Positions 1 to 14,280 are shown, numbered from the stretch's first letter. The stretch: DNA of 64,000 nt from Diogma glabrata (GCA_963693315.1 OY856188.1:94855745-94919744); one strand, 5' to 3'. Made by a program: numbers and translations. Notes: generated from the sequence alone by a model not told the origin.

Positions 1-1164
1 TTGTCGGGAAAAAAACATAAAAGCATAGAAACATATAAAAGGAATTATATCCAAGTCACGTTATACGCAAAATCATATAAAAAAGTTCATTTTATGATTT
101 ATCAATATATCAAGTACAGTTTTTTTACATCATTTTGCCGTCATAAAATAGAAACAACTTTATTGTTCAAACTCAGCTTATTCCTTGAATGGAAACCAAT
201 TTCTTGTTCTCTTTGTTTTTCTACAAAATGAAATCATTTTCTTATAAAAATTTAACTTTTGTTTCAAGGAAAATAAGCACACATGAAAAGTTAAATGCAT
301 AAAAGAACTGGATCATTTTATTACTTGATGACTTAAGTGGTTTATATCCTGTTTGAATGTTATGTGTTCTGGAAAAGCTATAAAATCCGATGGAATTTTA
401 ATGATTTAAATTTTATTTTTGATGTTTTTCAATATTAACGATCATGAGAAAGTTGACATTTGATTCCAAACTAGATCATTTATTGTATATAAGCGATGGT
501 CTACTATAGTGTATTTTGTATAAATATGACAAAATTTAGCGGTTTAACCAACCTTACTGATTGGGTTGTTTTTATTCTACGGCAAATAATTTATGTTATA
601 AAAAACGGATCGAACCAATATGTATCTCAAAATTACTTGTAACAAAATTTAACCACTAGCTTTTATTCTACCAGCAGGTTTGAATATGAATATAATATAA
701 CAAAAATAATATAACAATATTTTTTAAAATTTTTTATTCTCTTCCATTTAATTATATCAGCTTTATTTGTATGTTTTTTCGATAATAATAGTATGTATTA
801 TTGTATTGTTTTCTAACCTATAGCCTAATGAACTTAACCTATTGCCTAATGAACATTTTATTCAATTGGTATGATTCCAATTGGTCAAATTGTTTTGATT
901 TCATTAAAATTATTTTCAAATTATAATCACAATTGCTTTGATAAGTTTTCTTCAAAAATCAAATTTTGAGTAATTCTCTTATTTCGTTTAGTTGAACTTG
1001 GTTGATTGTATGAGAAGGGCGTTTTTTATCATCAGGGTTTTTTTATTAAGAAATTTGATTTATCAATTAAAACAATAAAGATTTATTGTTTTAATTGAAG
1101 AAAATGTTTTTATTTTTTATAATACACAATTCTTTTTTATAATAAAATCTTTGTCAGAGAATAA
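1..1164. other. AT-rich DNA without a recognisable gene
   Basis: No frame shows a recognisable domain, and the short open frames look like chance products of AT-rich sequence. No tRNA, tandem repeat or clear transposon end was seen. Confidence 0.6.
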
Positions 1165-1299
1165 AGTATTGTAATCGATTCGTGAATAATGAATTTTATT
1201 CTCTCGCAAATTAAAATTCTCGCTCGTGCCTCGCTCAAATTTTAAACTTTTGCTTGAGAATAAACTACTTCATTATTCACTCATTGATTAAACTACTAT
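1165..1299. repeat. Foldback repeat with GC-rich apex
   Basis: Two arms of about 60 bp are imperfect reverse complements. GTGAATAATGAA on the left pairs with TTCATTATTCAC on the right, and TTATTCTC pairs with GAGAATAA. They meet at a GC-rich apex, CGCTCGTGCCTCGCTC (1221-1236). Read on the minus strand the apex contains CGAGGCACGAG, close to the apex of the foldbacks at 4509, 34109, 34669 and 36411. There is no coding potential. It is probably a non-autonomous snap-back element. Confidence 0.55.
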
Positions 1300-1466
1300 T
1301 ATTTAACTTATTTAAATTAATATATACATAATAATATTTTATTTTTTTATAATTTTTGTTTTCAACCATAGTAGATAAAATTCGTGATTAGGACGCCCGA
1401 CGTTGAACCCAACCATTTAAGATCGACTGCATACTCGGTATACAAGTAGTATAAAAGAAATTAAAA

Positions 1467-1496
1467 TAGGTAGATTTTTATATGAAATCTAACTTA
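1467..1496. repeat. Solo copy of the E-element terminal hairpin
   Basis: TAGGTAGATTT, a short loop and AAATCTAACTTA give an imperfect copy of the hairpin that ends the E elements at 6545-6573, 9831-9859 and 12985-13013. Sequence upstream of it does not resemble E, so only the terminal piece is present. Confidence 0.45.
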
Positions 1497-1820
1497 AAAA
1501 CGTGCTCTTAGAAATTTTAAAAATTGTTTAATATGAGAACAGGTTGGTTCGAAAGAGTTTAAAATTTAAAATTGAGGGTAACTTTGAAATCTAATTGCAA
1601 GAAAATGGCTCACTTGATATATATTGGGATCCAAAATCAATAAAATGGGAGTCATTTGCTTGATAGGGCTATGACGTGAAATCTTTGAAAACGTTTTTAC
1701 TATGTAAAATACGGTATCATATGAAAGATTGTGTCTCAATGGTCGTTACAATTGTTAGCATAGATTAACATAGATAGCATAGATATATTATATACCTGTT
1801 TTTTTACAATAAAATTTTTT

Positions 1821-1911
1821 CCATGATATTTTTTCGCGTGTGATTTTAGGATGTGATATTTATACGCCTGTGATTTTAGGAAACGATATTTTCTCGCGTG
1901 TGATTTTAAGG
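1821..1911. repeat. Three tandem copies of a ~30-bp unit
   Basis: Three consecutive units each contain GATATT, then a variant of TCGCGTGTGATTTTAGG. The middle copy is diverged (ACGCCTGTGATTTTAGG). The surrounding sequence to either side is unrelated. Confidence 0.6.
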
Positions 1912-1924
1912 CTCGTCTCTACTG

Positions 1925-2036
1925 CACGAACACAAACAACAAACGTTTGCTAATGTTTACTATCGTTTACTACAATCTGTCTCCACCAACCAATAATTTT
2001 CTAAAAACAAATGTTTGCTAACATTTGTTGAAGTCC
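1925..2036. repeat. Imperfect foldback around CAAACGTTTG / CAAATGTTTG
   Basis: Both ends carry near-palindromic blocks: ACAAACGTTTGCTAATGTTT on the left and AACAAATGTTTGCTAACATT on the right, the second with a short hairpin of 10-bp arms. This looks like the two ends of a short MITE-like repeat. No clear target duplication was seen. Confidence 0.35.
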
Positions 2037-3377
2037 CGAAAATTTTACAATAAAAACTTTGAAAGCTTTTATTTGCCGAACAACTGAATAAAATCCATTA
2101 TTAAAACCAGTACACAATTTTATAATATTTTAACAAAAAGTATTTTTTGTTTTATTCTAAATTTTCACTTAAAAAACCAGAATCAAATTTAATATTAAGT
2201 TTCAGTTTCAGTTTCTTTGAGTATGAGCAGCATCCTTTCTAAATGCTCTCCAATGCAACACTGTATACTATTTGCATAACCAAGTGATTGCTATGTTATG
2301 AGTACTTGCAAACAATCTTTTTGAGTTTTGTTTGTTAATTTCTCGTCTTTCTTTCAAGCATTGTTTTTTTTTCAATAAATTATGAATAAAATTATGGTAA
2401 CATATCAATGGCCATGAATTCACCCCAAGATCCTGGAAAAAAAATTTATCAATACAATTATAAAAGATATAAGTTACATTTAACATTTCAGGCAAACAAA
2501 CAATTTTTAAGTTTATATAACATAAAAAAGTATAATAATAAAAATGAAATAAGAATATCTTCTGTAACTCAATATTTTGCCACCTGCTATTGATCAGTAA
2601 ATTCACAAAATTCCATTTTCTTTATTCTTCAATGAAATTTGATATTTTTTTTCTATTTTCAAAAAATATTATTCCGAACTTCCAATTAAAGTATTTCCGT
2701 TATAATCCATTTCCATTCCTTCCTTACCGATATCATAACCAGAGGAAAAACGTTAGATAGATAAATAGGATTTGCCAATATTATAGTAGAGAATATTTAT
2801 TTTAGTTAAGATATTTTCAAAAATATTTAAGTTATTTATATAATACAAAAAATATACAGATATATCATTTACAAAGAGATGGGTATTTGTTTAGAGATAA
2901 CAATCGAATTATTTTATTGTTGTACGAATTTTCAACCGAATTTATATGAAAAATCGGTTTAAGTAAATTAATTGATATGAATCGGTTTCTACCTTTTATG
3001 AAAAATTAATTTTCTGATGTGCTTTTTATGAAAAATTTTTGTATTTGAAGTAAACGAAAAATATTTGTTTATTACCAAAATATTAACGACAACGTAGGAA
3101 AGTGCGCAATAAAGTTATATCTGCGATTCGGTAAAAAGTGTTGAATATTTTTAAGCTTTTTCATTAATTAATTGGTAAGACCGTCACTTGACCTTTTATA
3201 GTGTTCTTAACATACGTAAGTCGTAAAATGATGGTCAATTCAATAATAAACCAAGTATTCGACAATTAAGTTTAAATAAACCGTGGAATTGAAATTTGCC
3301 CAATTCACAAAAGAATCTGTCACAAAATTTATATCGATCGCTCTTTTTAATAATCGTAAAAACATAAAATGTGTTTG
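2037..3377. other. AT-rich DNA, nothing recognised
   Basis: The longest frame here (2268-2606, minus) has low-complexity Phe/Tyr/Asn-rich composition and no recognisable motif. No repeat structure or RNA gene was seen. Confidence 0.5.
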
Positions 3378-3480
3378 TTGAGCGGCATAGTGATTGGACT
3401 TGGACGCTAGACTTTGAACTCGAAGGACCTGGGTTTGACTTTTACAAGGTGAACCACACCCATGTTTGACTCCCACCTAT
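3378..3480. repeat. tRNA-derived SINE-like sequence
   Basis: A segment markedly richer in GC than its surroundings holds a box-A-like stretch GCGGCATAGTGATTGG (3382-3397) and, about 35 nt further, a box-B-like stretch GGGTTTGACTT (3431-3441). These are spaced like an internal RNA polymerase III promoter. I could not fold a full cloverleaf, so this is more likely a decayed tRNA-derived SINE head than a working tRNA gene. Confidence 0.35.
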
Positions 3481-4459
3481 TTAAAACTAAACAAATAAAT
3501 TAAGTCTTCAAAAAAAACTCGACCATAAAACTGACTGAGAGAAAAAGAAGGCCAATTGTCGATTACATACGTTTCTATATGGAATATATATGGCAAAAAA
3601 ATATTTGCTTGAAATAATTTTAATGTTATATAATCCCTATTATAGGCAAATTGCGTACAAACAAAATGATATTCGTTTCAGTTTATTAAAAAGCGCCAAC
3701 ATCAAACGTTCTCAGTTTGTTTCTTTATGTTTTGTGCTATGAATATCCTTTAAATACATCTTATAAAAATTTTCATATATGTTCTATATTATTTCAATTT
3801 TTAACATAGTTTTTCGTTTTTAAAATAGAATTTCAATAAATTAATGTTGTTAGTTTGATGAACTATAAAGATAGGAGTTTGATGGTTGGCTTTAGCTCTG
3901 TCGTAATGGATAAATGATGAGAATTTAATCTACAAATATGTATATACATATATATATATATTTTTTTTATAAAATGTGGTGTGTACTATAAATTACAATA
4001 TGTGCCACAACAACACATAAAATCCTTTTAAGACCAAGGTCTTACAACAACATGCGTTCTAAGATGTAGATGGACGCAAATCATTGTATTTTTTGTTTTG
4101 TTTTTTAGTTTTTAAAGAAGGGATAACTCCTGTCACATATATAGTATGACATAGACCAATATTTCATGATAGGATATAGAAAATAAAAATTAAATAAGAG
4201 ATAAAACGCAATTGTTATAAAAATTTGCAGGAACAAATTTACAATGAGGTTGCCAAAAATTCAGCTAATGGCCATATGCCTTGATCATGTGACGCACTGT
4301 GTTTCTCAATGAATAAAGTCCACACATAGAGTTCTATGATGGTTTGATTCTACAAGCAAGCAATAACGTGGCATCATCAACGAATACCCCATAACTAAGA
4401 AGCGACGGTAATCCTTTTGCTTGCACTAAAACTGTTTTAAAATAGCTAATTATTTATGT
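3481..4459. other. AT-rich DNA, nothing recognised
   Basis: Contains only a short TA-rich run near 3940-3970. No supported coding frame or repeat unit was seen. Confidence 0.5.
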
Positions 4460-4560
4460 ATTAAGTGCGTAAAGTAGGTCTTTTCTCCTTGAGAGTGTAA
4501 TCGTCGCTCGAGGCGCTAGCTGAGGGCAACAAACTCTCGAAAGCATAAAAGATACTTAAT
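4460..4560. repeat. Foldback repeat with CGAGGCGCTAG apex
   Basis: Outer ends ATTAAGT (4460) and ACTTAAT (4560) and inner GAGAGTGT / AACTCTC pair as imperfect arms. The apex CGAGGCGCTAGCTGAG (4509-4524) shares its first 11 bases exactly with the cores at 34109 and 36411. Confidence 0.5.
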
Positions 4561-4746
4561 CCTCGAATTACATAGAAGATTTTTTGTACGAGTAAGATTC
4601 TGTATTATTTGAATAAAAAAAAGACATATATTTACACAAAATAGTGAAATATATTTTGAGAAAATTGTTAAATCCAAGCAGTTTTTTGTTTAAAAAAAAA
4701 AAATTTATCTAAATTTCTATAGCAACCACTTTTTTTAAACTTTTAT

Positions 4747-4986
4747 ATGAAATTATTTAAAACATTTTGTTTTTCATTTCATTTCATCAGTATACCATTT
4801 TTAAAAATGTCAAGTTATTCCCAAATTGATTGTATTCCACCGGAATTAAAAGAAAAAAAAGAACAATCCATTCTAAATTTATTACCGGATAAATCAGCGA
4901 AAATGTATTTACAACAATATGAATGGTTTGCAAATTGGTGTAACGAAAAGAATGTAAAAAGTCCAAGCGGCACGTATATCCGCTAG
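4747..4986 (+). pseudogene. N-terminal fragment of Crypton-like tyrosine-recombinase transposase
   Basis: An open frame of 79 codons; a second in-frame Met at about residue 21 (MSSYSQ) is the more natural start. From there the protein shows LLPDKSAKMYLQQYEWFANW, the pattern seen in the N-terminal SAM-like DNA-binding region of insect Crypton-type tyrosine recombinases (LP-x-KS-x3-Y-x3-Y-x2-F-x2-W). The catalytic R-H-R-Y domain is absent: the frame ends 36 bp after entering the block that begins the E/S array. That block (4954-4989) recurs at the S/E junctions, so the C-terminal residues after NVK come from repeat sequence. The family assignment is from recalled patterns, not a search. It is a truncated relic, not a working recombinase. 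Confidence 0.45.
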
Positions 4987-5486
4987 AAATAGGTAGATTT
5001 CGAGATCAGACAGTTTTGTGTGCCAGTAGAATCTGATGTATCAGATTAGTTTAAACAAAACAAACTAATTTCAAGCAGATATCGAACAAATTTTAAAAAG
5101 AAAATTAGCTACCTACAAGCAAAATTATATCTATCCAATTTTGCAACAAACAAATATCAAATCTACCACAGAACATGTGTGTGATAATTTATGACACAAA
5201 CCTACTCTATATCATATGTCGTGCAATTACTGCAAAATATCAAAATAGTTTATTTCTAAGAAAAAAAATTAATTTCTTCTATTCAAATCTTTTATTTTTT
5301 GACTGTTATAAGGTTGACATTGACTGTTATAAGGTTTTTGGAAATTGTAGTTGGGGATTGTTGCAAACTTTTTTGTTGAAGCCAACAAGTCAAAAACCTC
5401 TAACTGCAGAGGTTTATATTTATAAGAAACGGATTAAAATGTTTCCACAGATTCTAAATTTATGAAGATTTTAAAAATATTAGTAT

Positions 5487-6330
5487 CCAAACGGCCGTTA
5501 TAACGGATTAAAAAACCACTTTTTTTTTCTAGTATAAAGCCTATAGTTCCTTAACCATGTGTCAGATTTTTCTGATTTACGAACTTGTCCAAGATATTAA
5601 TAAAGCACACATTTTTAAGAAAGGTTTTTTGATCTAGCTCTACAAATGCAACCGTGAGAGCGCCGGTTGATTCAAACGCATTTTGTGTTTTACAAGCTTT
5701 TTTGTTGGAGCCGCTCACTCAGAAACCTCCAACTGCAGAGGTCTTTTTTTTGAAATAAACTGATTAAAAAGGTTTCAAAGATTCTAAATTTATGAAAATT
5801 TTAAAAATATTAGAATCCAAACGGCCGTTATAACGGATCTAAAAAACAGAGTTTTTTTCTAGTATAAAGCCTCTAGTTTCTTAACCATGTGTTGGATTGG
5901 GCTGATTTACGAACTTGTCCAAGATATTAACAAAACGCACATTTTTATAAAAGGCTTTTTGATCTGGCCTTATAAATGCGACCGTGAGAGTGCCGGTTGT
6001 TTCAAAAAAAAATTTTTTTTTGCAACATTTTTTGTTGGAGCCGCTCACTCAGGAACCTCTAACTGCAGAGGTCTATTTTTAAAACAAATTGATAAAAAAG
6101 ATTCCAAAGATTCTAAATTTGTTAAATATTTTGAAATATTAGTATCCAAACGGCCGTTATAACGGTTTTAAAAAATCAATTTTTTTCAGAAAAAAGCCTC
6201 TAGTTTCTTAACCACGTGTCGGATTTTGCTGATTCACGAACTTGTCCAAGATATTATTAAAACACACAAGTACAGAAAATTTTTTTGAACTACCTCAACA
6301 AATGCGACCGTGAGAGTGCCGGTCGTTTTC
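5487..6330 (+). repeat. ~330-bp satellite units inside E
   Basis: Units start at CCAAACGGCCGTTATAACGG at 5487, 5817 and 6146. Each contains a palindromic GGCCGTTATAACGG, a conserved ACGAACTTGTCCAAGATATT block, a hairpin like CGACCGTGAGAGTGCCGGTCG, and an inverted CCTCTAACTGCAGAGG. The same units recur in E2 and E3. Confidence 0.8.
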
Positions 6331-6345
6331 GTTATATCTCATATC

Positions 6346-6453
<108 letters not shown>

Positions 6454-6573
6454 TTTTTTTTTTTTGTTTTTTTGTCTCCGCTTATCATATATAGTCGTTT
6501 GGCACAAAAATTTTTCCGAAATTCCGAGATGAAGCCCATTGCAATAGGTAGATTTTTATATGAAATCTACCTA

Positions 6574-8211
6574 AAACCTACACAAATTAAAATATTTTAA
6601 ATCATCGACATAATGGGTGGTTTTACCAATATTACAAAGCACATTATAGCCGCTTTCCAATCGAGTGAATTGCTGAAGGAATTGATTGTAGCCAATTGGT
6701 CTAATATTCAGTAAATCATCAAAAATAGAGCCAAAACAACAAAAATAGCAATTTTTTGACATTTAAAAAATACATAACCAAAATCGAAAATTTAGACACA
6801 AACAAATATGTTGCGATTATTTTTTTATTATTTTTAACGTTTGCCCAACCGTAAATAAAAATATATGAATATGTTGAACTGATGGACCTATTTTTTTCTT
6901 CACTTTATTCAACTCAATTCAGTTCTGTAGTAGCTCAGTTTACGTTCAGTGTAAACTGAATATTACCATTGGAACATACAAATTCTGGAATACAATTCAG
7001 CGGCCTTACTCTGAAATTCGATAGCCCTCGTTTTACACCCAATTTCGATAGCCTTCGTTTATTTGGTACTATGAAATTCGAAGGCAAATAAACGCTATCG
7101 AATATTTTATTTGACATATAAAAGTTTAGATAGCGCAGCAATATTTTTCTAAATTATTTTATAACGATATTGTGTCTGAATATTTTGTATCGTTTTTGTA
7201 TTCGCCAGGGTTGTTACGTTTTAAAAGTTTCGAAGTAGGACACACTAACCCTACCTACGGTCTTAAAACTAAAAAACTCATTGGATTTGTGCCATTTAAT
7301 TTTTCAGTTATAAAATAAATATTTTTTAAAAAATTAGGTTTCGGTTAGGTGTAAGTATGAATGTATTTCTGTTATGCTAATTAATTTATTTATAATGAAA
7401 AATGGTATACAAATTCGCATTTATGTTATCAGCCTCCAATGCGGTAACACTTGAAAAACTCAAATTTAAAGTTTTTTAGGACTCAGAAATACAGCTAAAC
7501 ATACCGTCTGCTGATTCATTGGCACTTTCATTAAAATCAATAAACTTATGTTGTAAGGCAGTTACTCATAAATAGTTCTGTTTTGTATATTTACATTTTC
7601 CTTCAAAATCGTTAGCTTTCTGTAGCCAAATGTTTTGCTTTATAACAAAATTCAGTTCAGTCATTTTATTTTATTAATAATAATAAGAACAGCTAATTTG
7701 TAACAAAAGTTATTTAAAAAAAACAGAGGTTTAACGGTGGATTTAATTCAAAATTATTTAAACAATGGTGGCTTACCAGTTGAACAAATCATGCAATAAA
7801 GCATAGATATTCACATATGTCACAGTGATGTAAATTGTTTGCTTAATTGTTACTAACCTTTCGACATAAAATAAAATAATCGGTTACAAATTTAATATAA
7901 GTAAAGGTGCAATCACGATTACTTATTTTGCTAACGCGTTTTTTGAGAGAAATAGGTTGGAAAAAAATCTATTTTTTTCAGTGTAAGATATTGTATTACA
8001 GTTTGCCTAAAGTAGGACATTTTTATAGTAAAGTAGGACGTAGGACATTCTTGCTCCAAAGTAGGACTGTCCTACCGAAAGTAGGACACGTGGCAACCCT
8101 AGTATTCGCCCATATTTTCTGGTCGTTTATAAATTCGAACTGAAGTTAATATTTTTCCTTATACATATTATTAGTAAAAAAAGTCCAAGCGGCACGTATA
8201 TCCGCTAGAAA
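6574..8211. repeat. Spacer S1 of the E array (1638 bp)
   Basis: This unit is repeated with very few base differences at 9860-11497. Within it are a hairpin CAGTTTAC/GTAAACTG (about 6936-6958), an inverted AATTTCGATAGCCTTCG-type repeat (about 7015-7105), a GTAGGACA minisatellite and a complete hAT-like element (7206-8101). The stretch near 6645-6680 recurs inverted near 13335-13372, just right of the array. No coding gene was seen. Confidence 0.85.
7206..8101. mobile_element. Non-autonomous hAT-like element, copy in S1 (896 bp)
   Basis: The ends CAGGGTTG and CAACCCTA are inverted repeats except for the outermost base. They are flanked by the perfect 8-bp direct duplication GTATTCGC (7198-7205 and 8102-8109). 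An 8-bp duplication with CAGGG-type ends is the hAT signature. Inside the right end are several GTAGGACA repeats, possibly transposase-binding subterminal repeats. No transposase frame is present. Confidence 0.75.
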
Positions 8212-9859
<1,648 letters not shown>

Positions 9860-11497
9860 AAACCTACACAAATTAAAATATTTTAAATCATCGACATAAT
9901 GGGTGGTTTTACCAATATTACAAAGCACATTATAGCCGCTTTCCAATCGAGTGAATTGCTGAAGGAATTGATTGTAGCCAATTGGTCTAATATTCAGTAA
10001 ATCATCAAAAATAGAGCCAAAACAACAAAAATAGCAATTTTTTGACATTTAAAAAATACATAACCAAAATCGAAAATTTAGACACAAACAAATATGTTGC
10101 GATTATTTTTTTATTATTTTTAACGTTTGCCCAACCGTAAATAAAAATATATGAATATGTTGAACTGATGGACCTATTTTTTTCTTCACTTTATTCAACT
10201 CAATTCAGTTCTGTAGTAGCTCAGTTTACGTTCAGTGTAAACTGAATATTACCATTGGAACATACAAATTCTGGAATACAATTCAGCGGCCTTACTCTGA
10301 AATTCGATAGCCCTCGTTTTACACCCAATTTCGATAGCCTTTGTTTATTTGGTACTATGAAATTCGAAGGCAAATAAACGCTATCGAATATTTTATTTGA
10401 CATATAAAAGTTTAGATAGCGCAGCAATATTTTTCTAAATTATTTTATAACGATATTGTGTCTGAATATTTTGTATCGTTTTTGTATTCGCCAGGGTTGT
10501 TACGTTTTAAAAGTTTCGAAGTAGGACACACTAACCCTACCTACGGTCTTAAAACTAAAAAACTCATTGGATTTGTGCCATTTAATTTTTCAGTTATAAA
10601 ATAAATATTTTTTAAAAAATTAGGTTTCGGTTAGGTGTAAGTATGAATGTATTTCTGTTATGCTAATTAATTTATTTATAATGAAAAATGGTATACAAAT
10701 TCGCATTTATGTTATCAGCCTCCAATGCGGTAACACTCGAAAAACTCAAATTTAAAGTTTTTTAGGACTCAGAAATACAGCTAAACATACCGTCTGCTGA
10801 TTCATTGGCACTTTCATTAAAATCAATAAACTTATGTTGTAAGGCAGTTACTCATAAATAGTTCTGTTTTGTATATTTACATTTTCCTTCAAAATCGTTA
10901 GCTTTCTGTAGCCAAATGTTTTGCTTTATAACAAAATTCAGTTCAGTCATTTTATTTTATTAATAATAATAAGAACAGCTAATTTGTAACAAAAGTTATT
11001 TAAAAAAAACAGAGGTTTAACGGTGGATTTAATTCAAAATTATTTAAACAATGGTGGCTTACCAGTTGAACAAATCATGCAATAAAGCATAGATATTCAC
11101 ATATGTCACAGTGATGTAAATTGTTTGCTTAATTGTTACTAACCTTTCGACATAAAATAAAATAATCGGTTACAAATTTAATATAAGTAAAGGTGCAATC
11201 ACGATTACTTATTTTGCTAACGCGTTTTTTGAGAGAAATAGGTTGGAAAAAAATCTATTTTTTTCAGTGTAAGATATTGTATTACAGTTTGCCTAAAGTA
11301 GGACATTTTTATAGTAAAGTAGGACGTAGGACATTCTTGCTCCAAAGTAGGACTGTCCTACCGAAAGTAGGACACGTGGCAACCCTAGTATTCGCCCATA
11401 TTTTCTGGTCGTTTATAAATTCGAACTGAAGTTAATATTTTTCCTTATACATATTATTAGTAAAAAAAGTCCAAGCGGCACGTATATCCGCTAGAAA
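9860..11497. repeat. Spacer S2 of the E array (1638 bp)
   Basis: Same length as S1 and nearly the same sequence. Example substitutions are S1 7061 c versus S2 10342 t, and S1 7448 t versus S2 10738 c. It includes the second copy of the hAT-like element. Confidence 0.85.
10492..11387. mobile_element. Non-autonomous hAT-like element, copy in S2 (896 bp)
   Basis: Identical length and ends to the S1 copy, with the same 8-bp duplication GTATTCGC at 10484-10491 and 11388-11395. The shared duplication means this copy arose by duplication of S, not by a second insertion. Confidence 0.75.
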
Positions 11498-12853
11498 TAG
11501 GTAGATTTCGAGATCAGACAGTTTTGTGTGCCAGTAGAATCTGATGTATCAGATTAGTTTAAACAAAAAAAACTAATTTCAAGCAGATATCGAACAAATT
11601 TTAAAAAGAAAATTAGCTACCTACAAGCAAAATTATATCTATCCAATTTTGCAACAAACAAATATCAAATCTACCACAGAACATGTGTGTGATAATTTAT
11701 GACACAAACCTACTCTATATCATATGTCGTGCAATTACTGCAAAATATCAAAATAGTTTATTTCTAAGAAAAAAAATTAATTTCTTCTATTCAAATCTTT
11801 TATTTTTTGACTGTTATAAGGTTGACATTGACTGTTATAAGGTTTTTGGAAATTGTAGTTGGGGATTGTTGCAAACTTTTTTGTTGAAGCCAACAAGTCA
11901 AAAACCTCTAACTGCAGAGGTTTATATTTATAAGAAACGGATTAAAATGTTTCCACAGATTCTAAATTTATGAAGATTTTAAAAATATTAGTATCCAAAC
12001 GGCCGTTATAACGGATTAAAAAACCACTTTTTTTTTCTAGTATAAAGCCTATAGTTCCTTAACCATGTGTCAGATTTTTCTGATTTACGAACTTGTCCAA
12101 GATATTAATAAAGCACACATTTTTAAGAAAGGGTTTTTGATCTAGCTCTACAAATGCAACCGTGAGAGCGCCGGTTGATTCGAACGCATTTTGTGTTTTA
12201 CAAGCTTTTTTGTTGGAGCCGCTCACTCAGAAACCTCCAACTGCAGAGGTCTTTTTTTTGAAATAAACTGATTAAAAAGGTTTCAAAGATTCTAAATTTA
12301 TGAAAATTTTAAAAATATTAGAATCCAAACGGCCGTTATAACGGATCTAAAAAACAGAGTTTTTTTCTAGTATAAAGCCTCTAGTTTCTTAACCATGTGT
12401 TGGATTGGGCTGATTTACGAACTTGTCCAAGATATTAACAAAACGCACATTTTTAAAAAAGGCTTTTTGATCTGGCCTTATAAATGCGACCGTGAGAGTG
12501 CCGGTTGTTTCAAAAAAAAATTTTTTTTTGCAACATTTTTTGTTGGAGCCGCTCACTCAGGAACCTCTAACTGCAGAGGTCTATTTTTAAAACAAATTGA
12601 TAAAAAAGATTCTAAAGATTCTAAATTTGTTAAATATTTTGAAATATTAGTATCCAAACGGCCGTTATAACGGTTTTAAAAAATCAATTTTTTTCAGAAA
12701 AAAGCCTCTAGTTTCTTAACCACGTGTCGGATTTTGCTGATTCACGAACTTGTCCAAGATATTATTAAAACACACAAGTACAGAAAATTTTTTTGAACTA
12801 CCTCAACAAATGCGACCGTGAGAGTGCCGGTCGTTTTCGTTATATCTCATATC

Positions 12854-12905
<52 letters not shown>

Positions 12906-13013
12906 GTTTTTTTGTCTCCGCTTATCATATATAGTCGTTTGGCACAAAAATTTTTCCGAAATTCCGAGATGAAGCCCATTGCAATAGGTAGATTTTTATA
13001 TGAAATCTACCTA
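11498..13013 (+). mobile_element. Repeat element E, copy 3 (1516 bp)
   Basis: Same head, satellite units and terminal hairpin as E1 and E2. The TA tract has only 17 repeats. It ends with AAATCTACCTA and passes directly into non-array sequence, so the array ends at the E boundary. Confidence 0.6.
12857..12890. repeat. (TA)17 microsatellite in E3
   Basis: 34 bp of TA at the position that holds 51 and 82 repeats in E1 and E2. Confidence 0.95.
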
Positions 13014-13984
13014 AAAACATTTTATGAATTTGCACATTATTTTTTTATTATTATGTTGCAATTTTAATGGAAATTTTAGAAACCAAATATTTTCAAATTA
13101 ATCAACAACATTGACACTATTGACATTATGTACTAATAAAAAACTGACATTTGACATATTTAAAACAAAATGTAGTAGATTTTCTATTTTTTACTGTTGA
13201 CAACACTTACTAAAATTGTAGTAAAAATTTTCTTGACTTACCGAATGCTAGAGTATGAAATTTTACTTTGGTCGAAAAGAACTATCGTTTTTAAAACGAC
13301 GGCTAGCAAATGGGTAAAGCCCCTGTTTAAGTGAATCATTCAGTAATTCACTCGATTGGAAAGCGCCTTATAACTACATAAAAATAATATTGAAATTAAA
13401 AAGAATTCCAGTTTATTTAACGAAAAGGTAATTTATTTAATAGTCAATTTTATTAAATTAAATATATTTTATTTTGATAAAAACATTTCATTACCAGGTA
13501 GCTTTGATATTTGTACTATGTGGATGAGTTGATTAATATTACGATGAAAGATCTTATAAATCATGGCACTATGTTGCTTATTTCTATTTCTAGTACAAAG
13601 AATCATCTTAACAGAATACTTACTGTGCCCAATACGATGAATGGGTTTGGTTTTTTAGAGTATTACCAAAAATACGTGGATCTTAGAGTCCAAATATACA
13701 GTTTTTCTACTCTACTTCAAAGGAAGCACTCGTTGCCAACGAATAAATTAGGCTTCTATAATATTTGTTACTGAAGTTGCATAAAGGTGATTAAATTACG
13801 GAAACTTCAAAAACTTTTGAGTTGGCATGAGCTTTTGGATTTTGTCTAAAACATTAAATATGCTCTTCAGTTTCTTTAGATCGTCTAATCGCTACATTTA
13901 TGAAGAGTTTTAAAAGATTGTAAATTAATATTTAATGGTGTTTTAAAATTTTTGGGTTAATAATAATTTGAATGAAATATGAAA
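13014..13984. other. AT-rich flank of the array, possible decayed retroelement
   Basis: The segment 13335-13372 is an inverted match to the S spacer near 6645-6680. The 87-codon frame at 13511-13774 has no motif I recognise. It sits just upstream of a zinc-knuckle remnant and may be decayed gag. Confidence 0.3.
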
Positions 13985-14280
13985 AGTTACAAAATAAAAG
14001 TTTTATTAAACACTGTTGTTACAATTGTGGCTCAAATTCTCACAGACACGGAAATTGTATAGAAAAAAGGGGAAAAATACTGTAATTGTTTAGAGTGTGG
14101 ACATATATCCAAGGAGTGTTCAAAACGAAATTTTCCAAAACAAATTCATGCAATTTCAGGCCATGTAATAAAGAAAGAAAATTTCTTCAAGATATACTAC
14201 ATGGCTTAGCACCATCGATTCAGTTAATGGTTTTTTCCATGTTTCAGTGGGTGGAAGTAGAAAAAATATACGGCTCTTAA
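13985..14280 (+). pseudogene. Retroelement gag zinc-knuckle remnant
   Basis: At 14017-14058 the sequence encodes CYNCGSNSHRHGNC, a complete Cx2Cx4Hx4C zinc knuckle as in LTR-retrotransposon nucleocapsids. At 14081-14119, in another frame, a second block CNCLECGHISKEC looks like a knuckle with two residues missing from its middle. The frame change and the deletion show the gene is broken. Two knuckles in tandem fit an LTR-element gag; the clade cannot be told. No flanking LTRs were seen. Confidence 0.5.
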
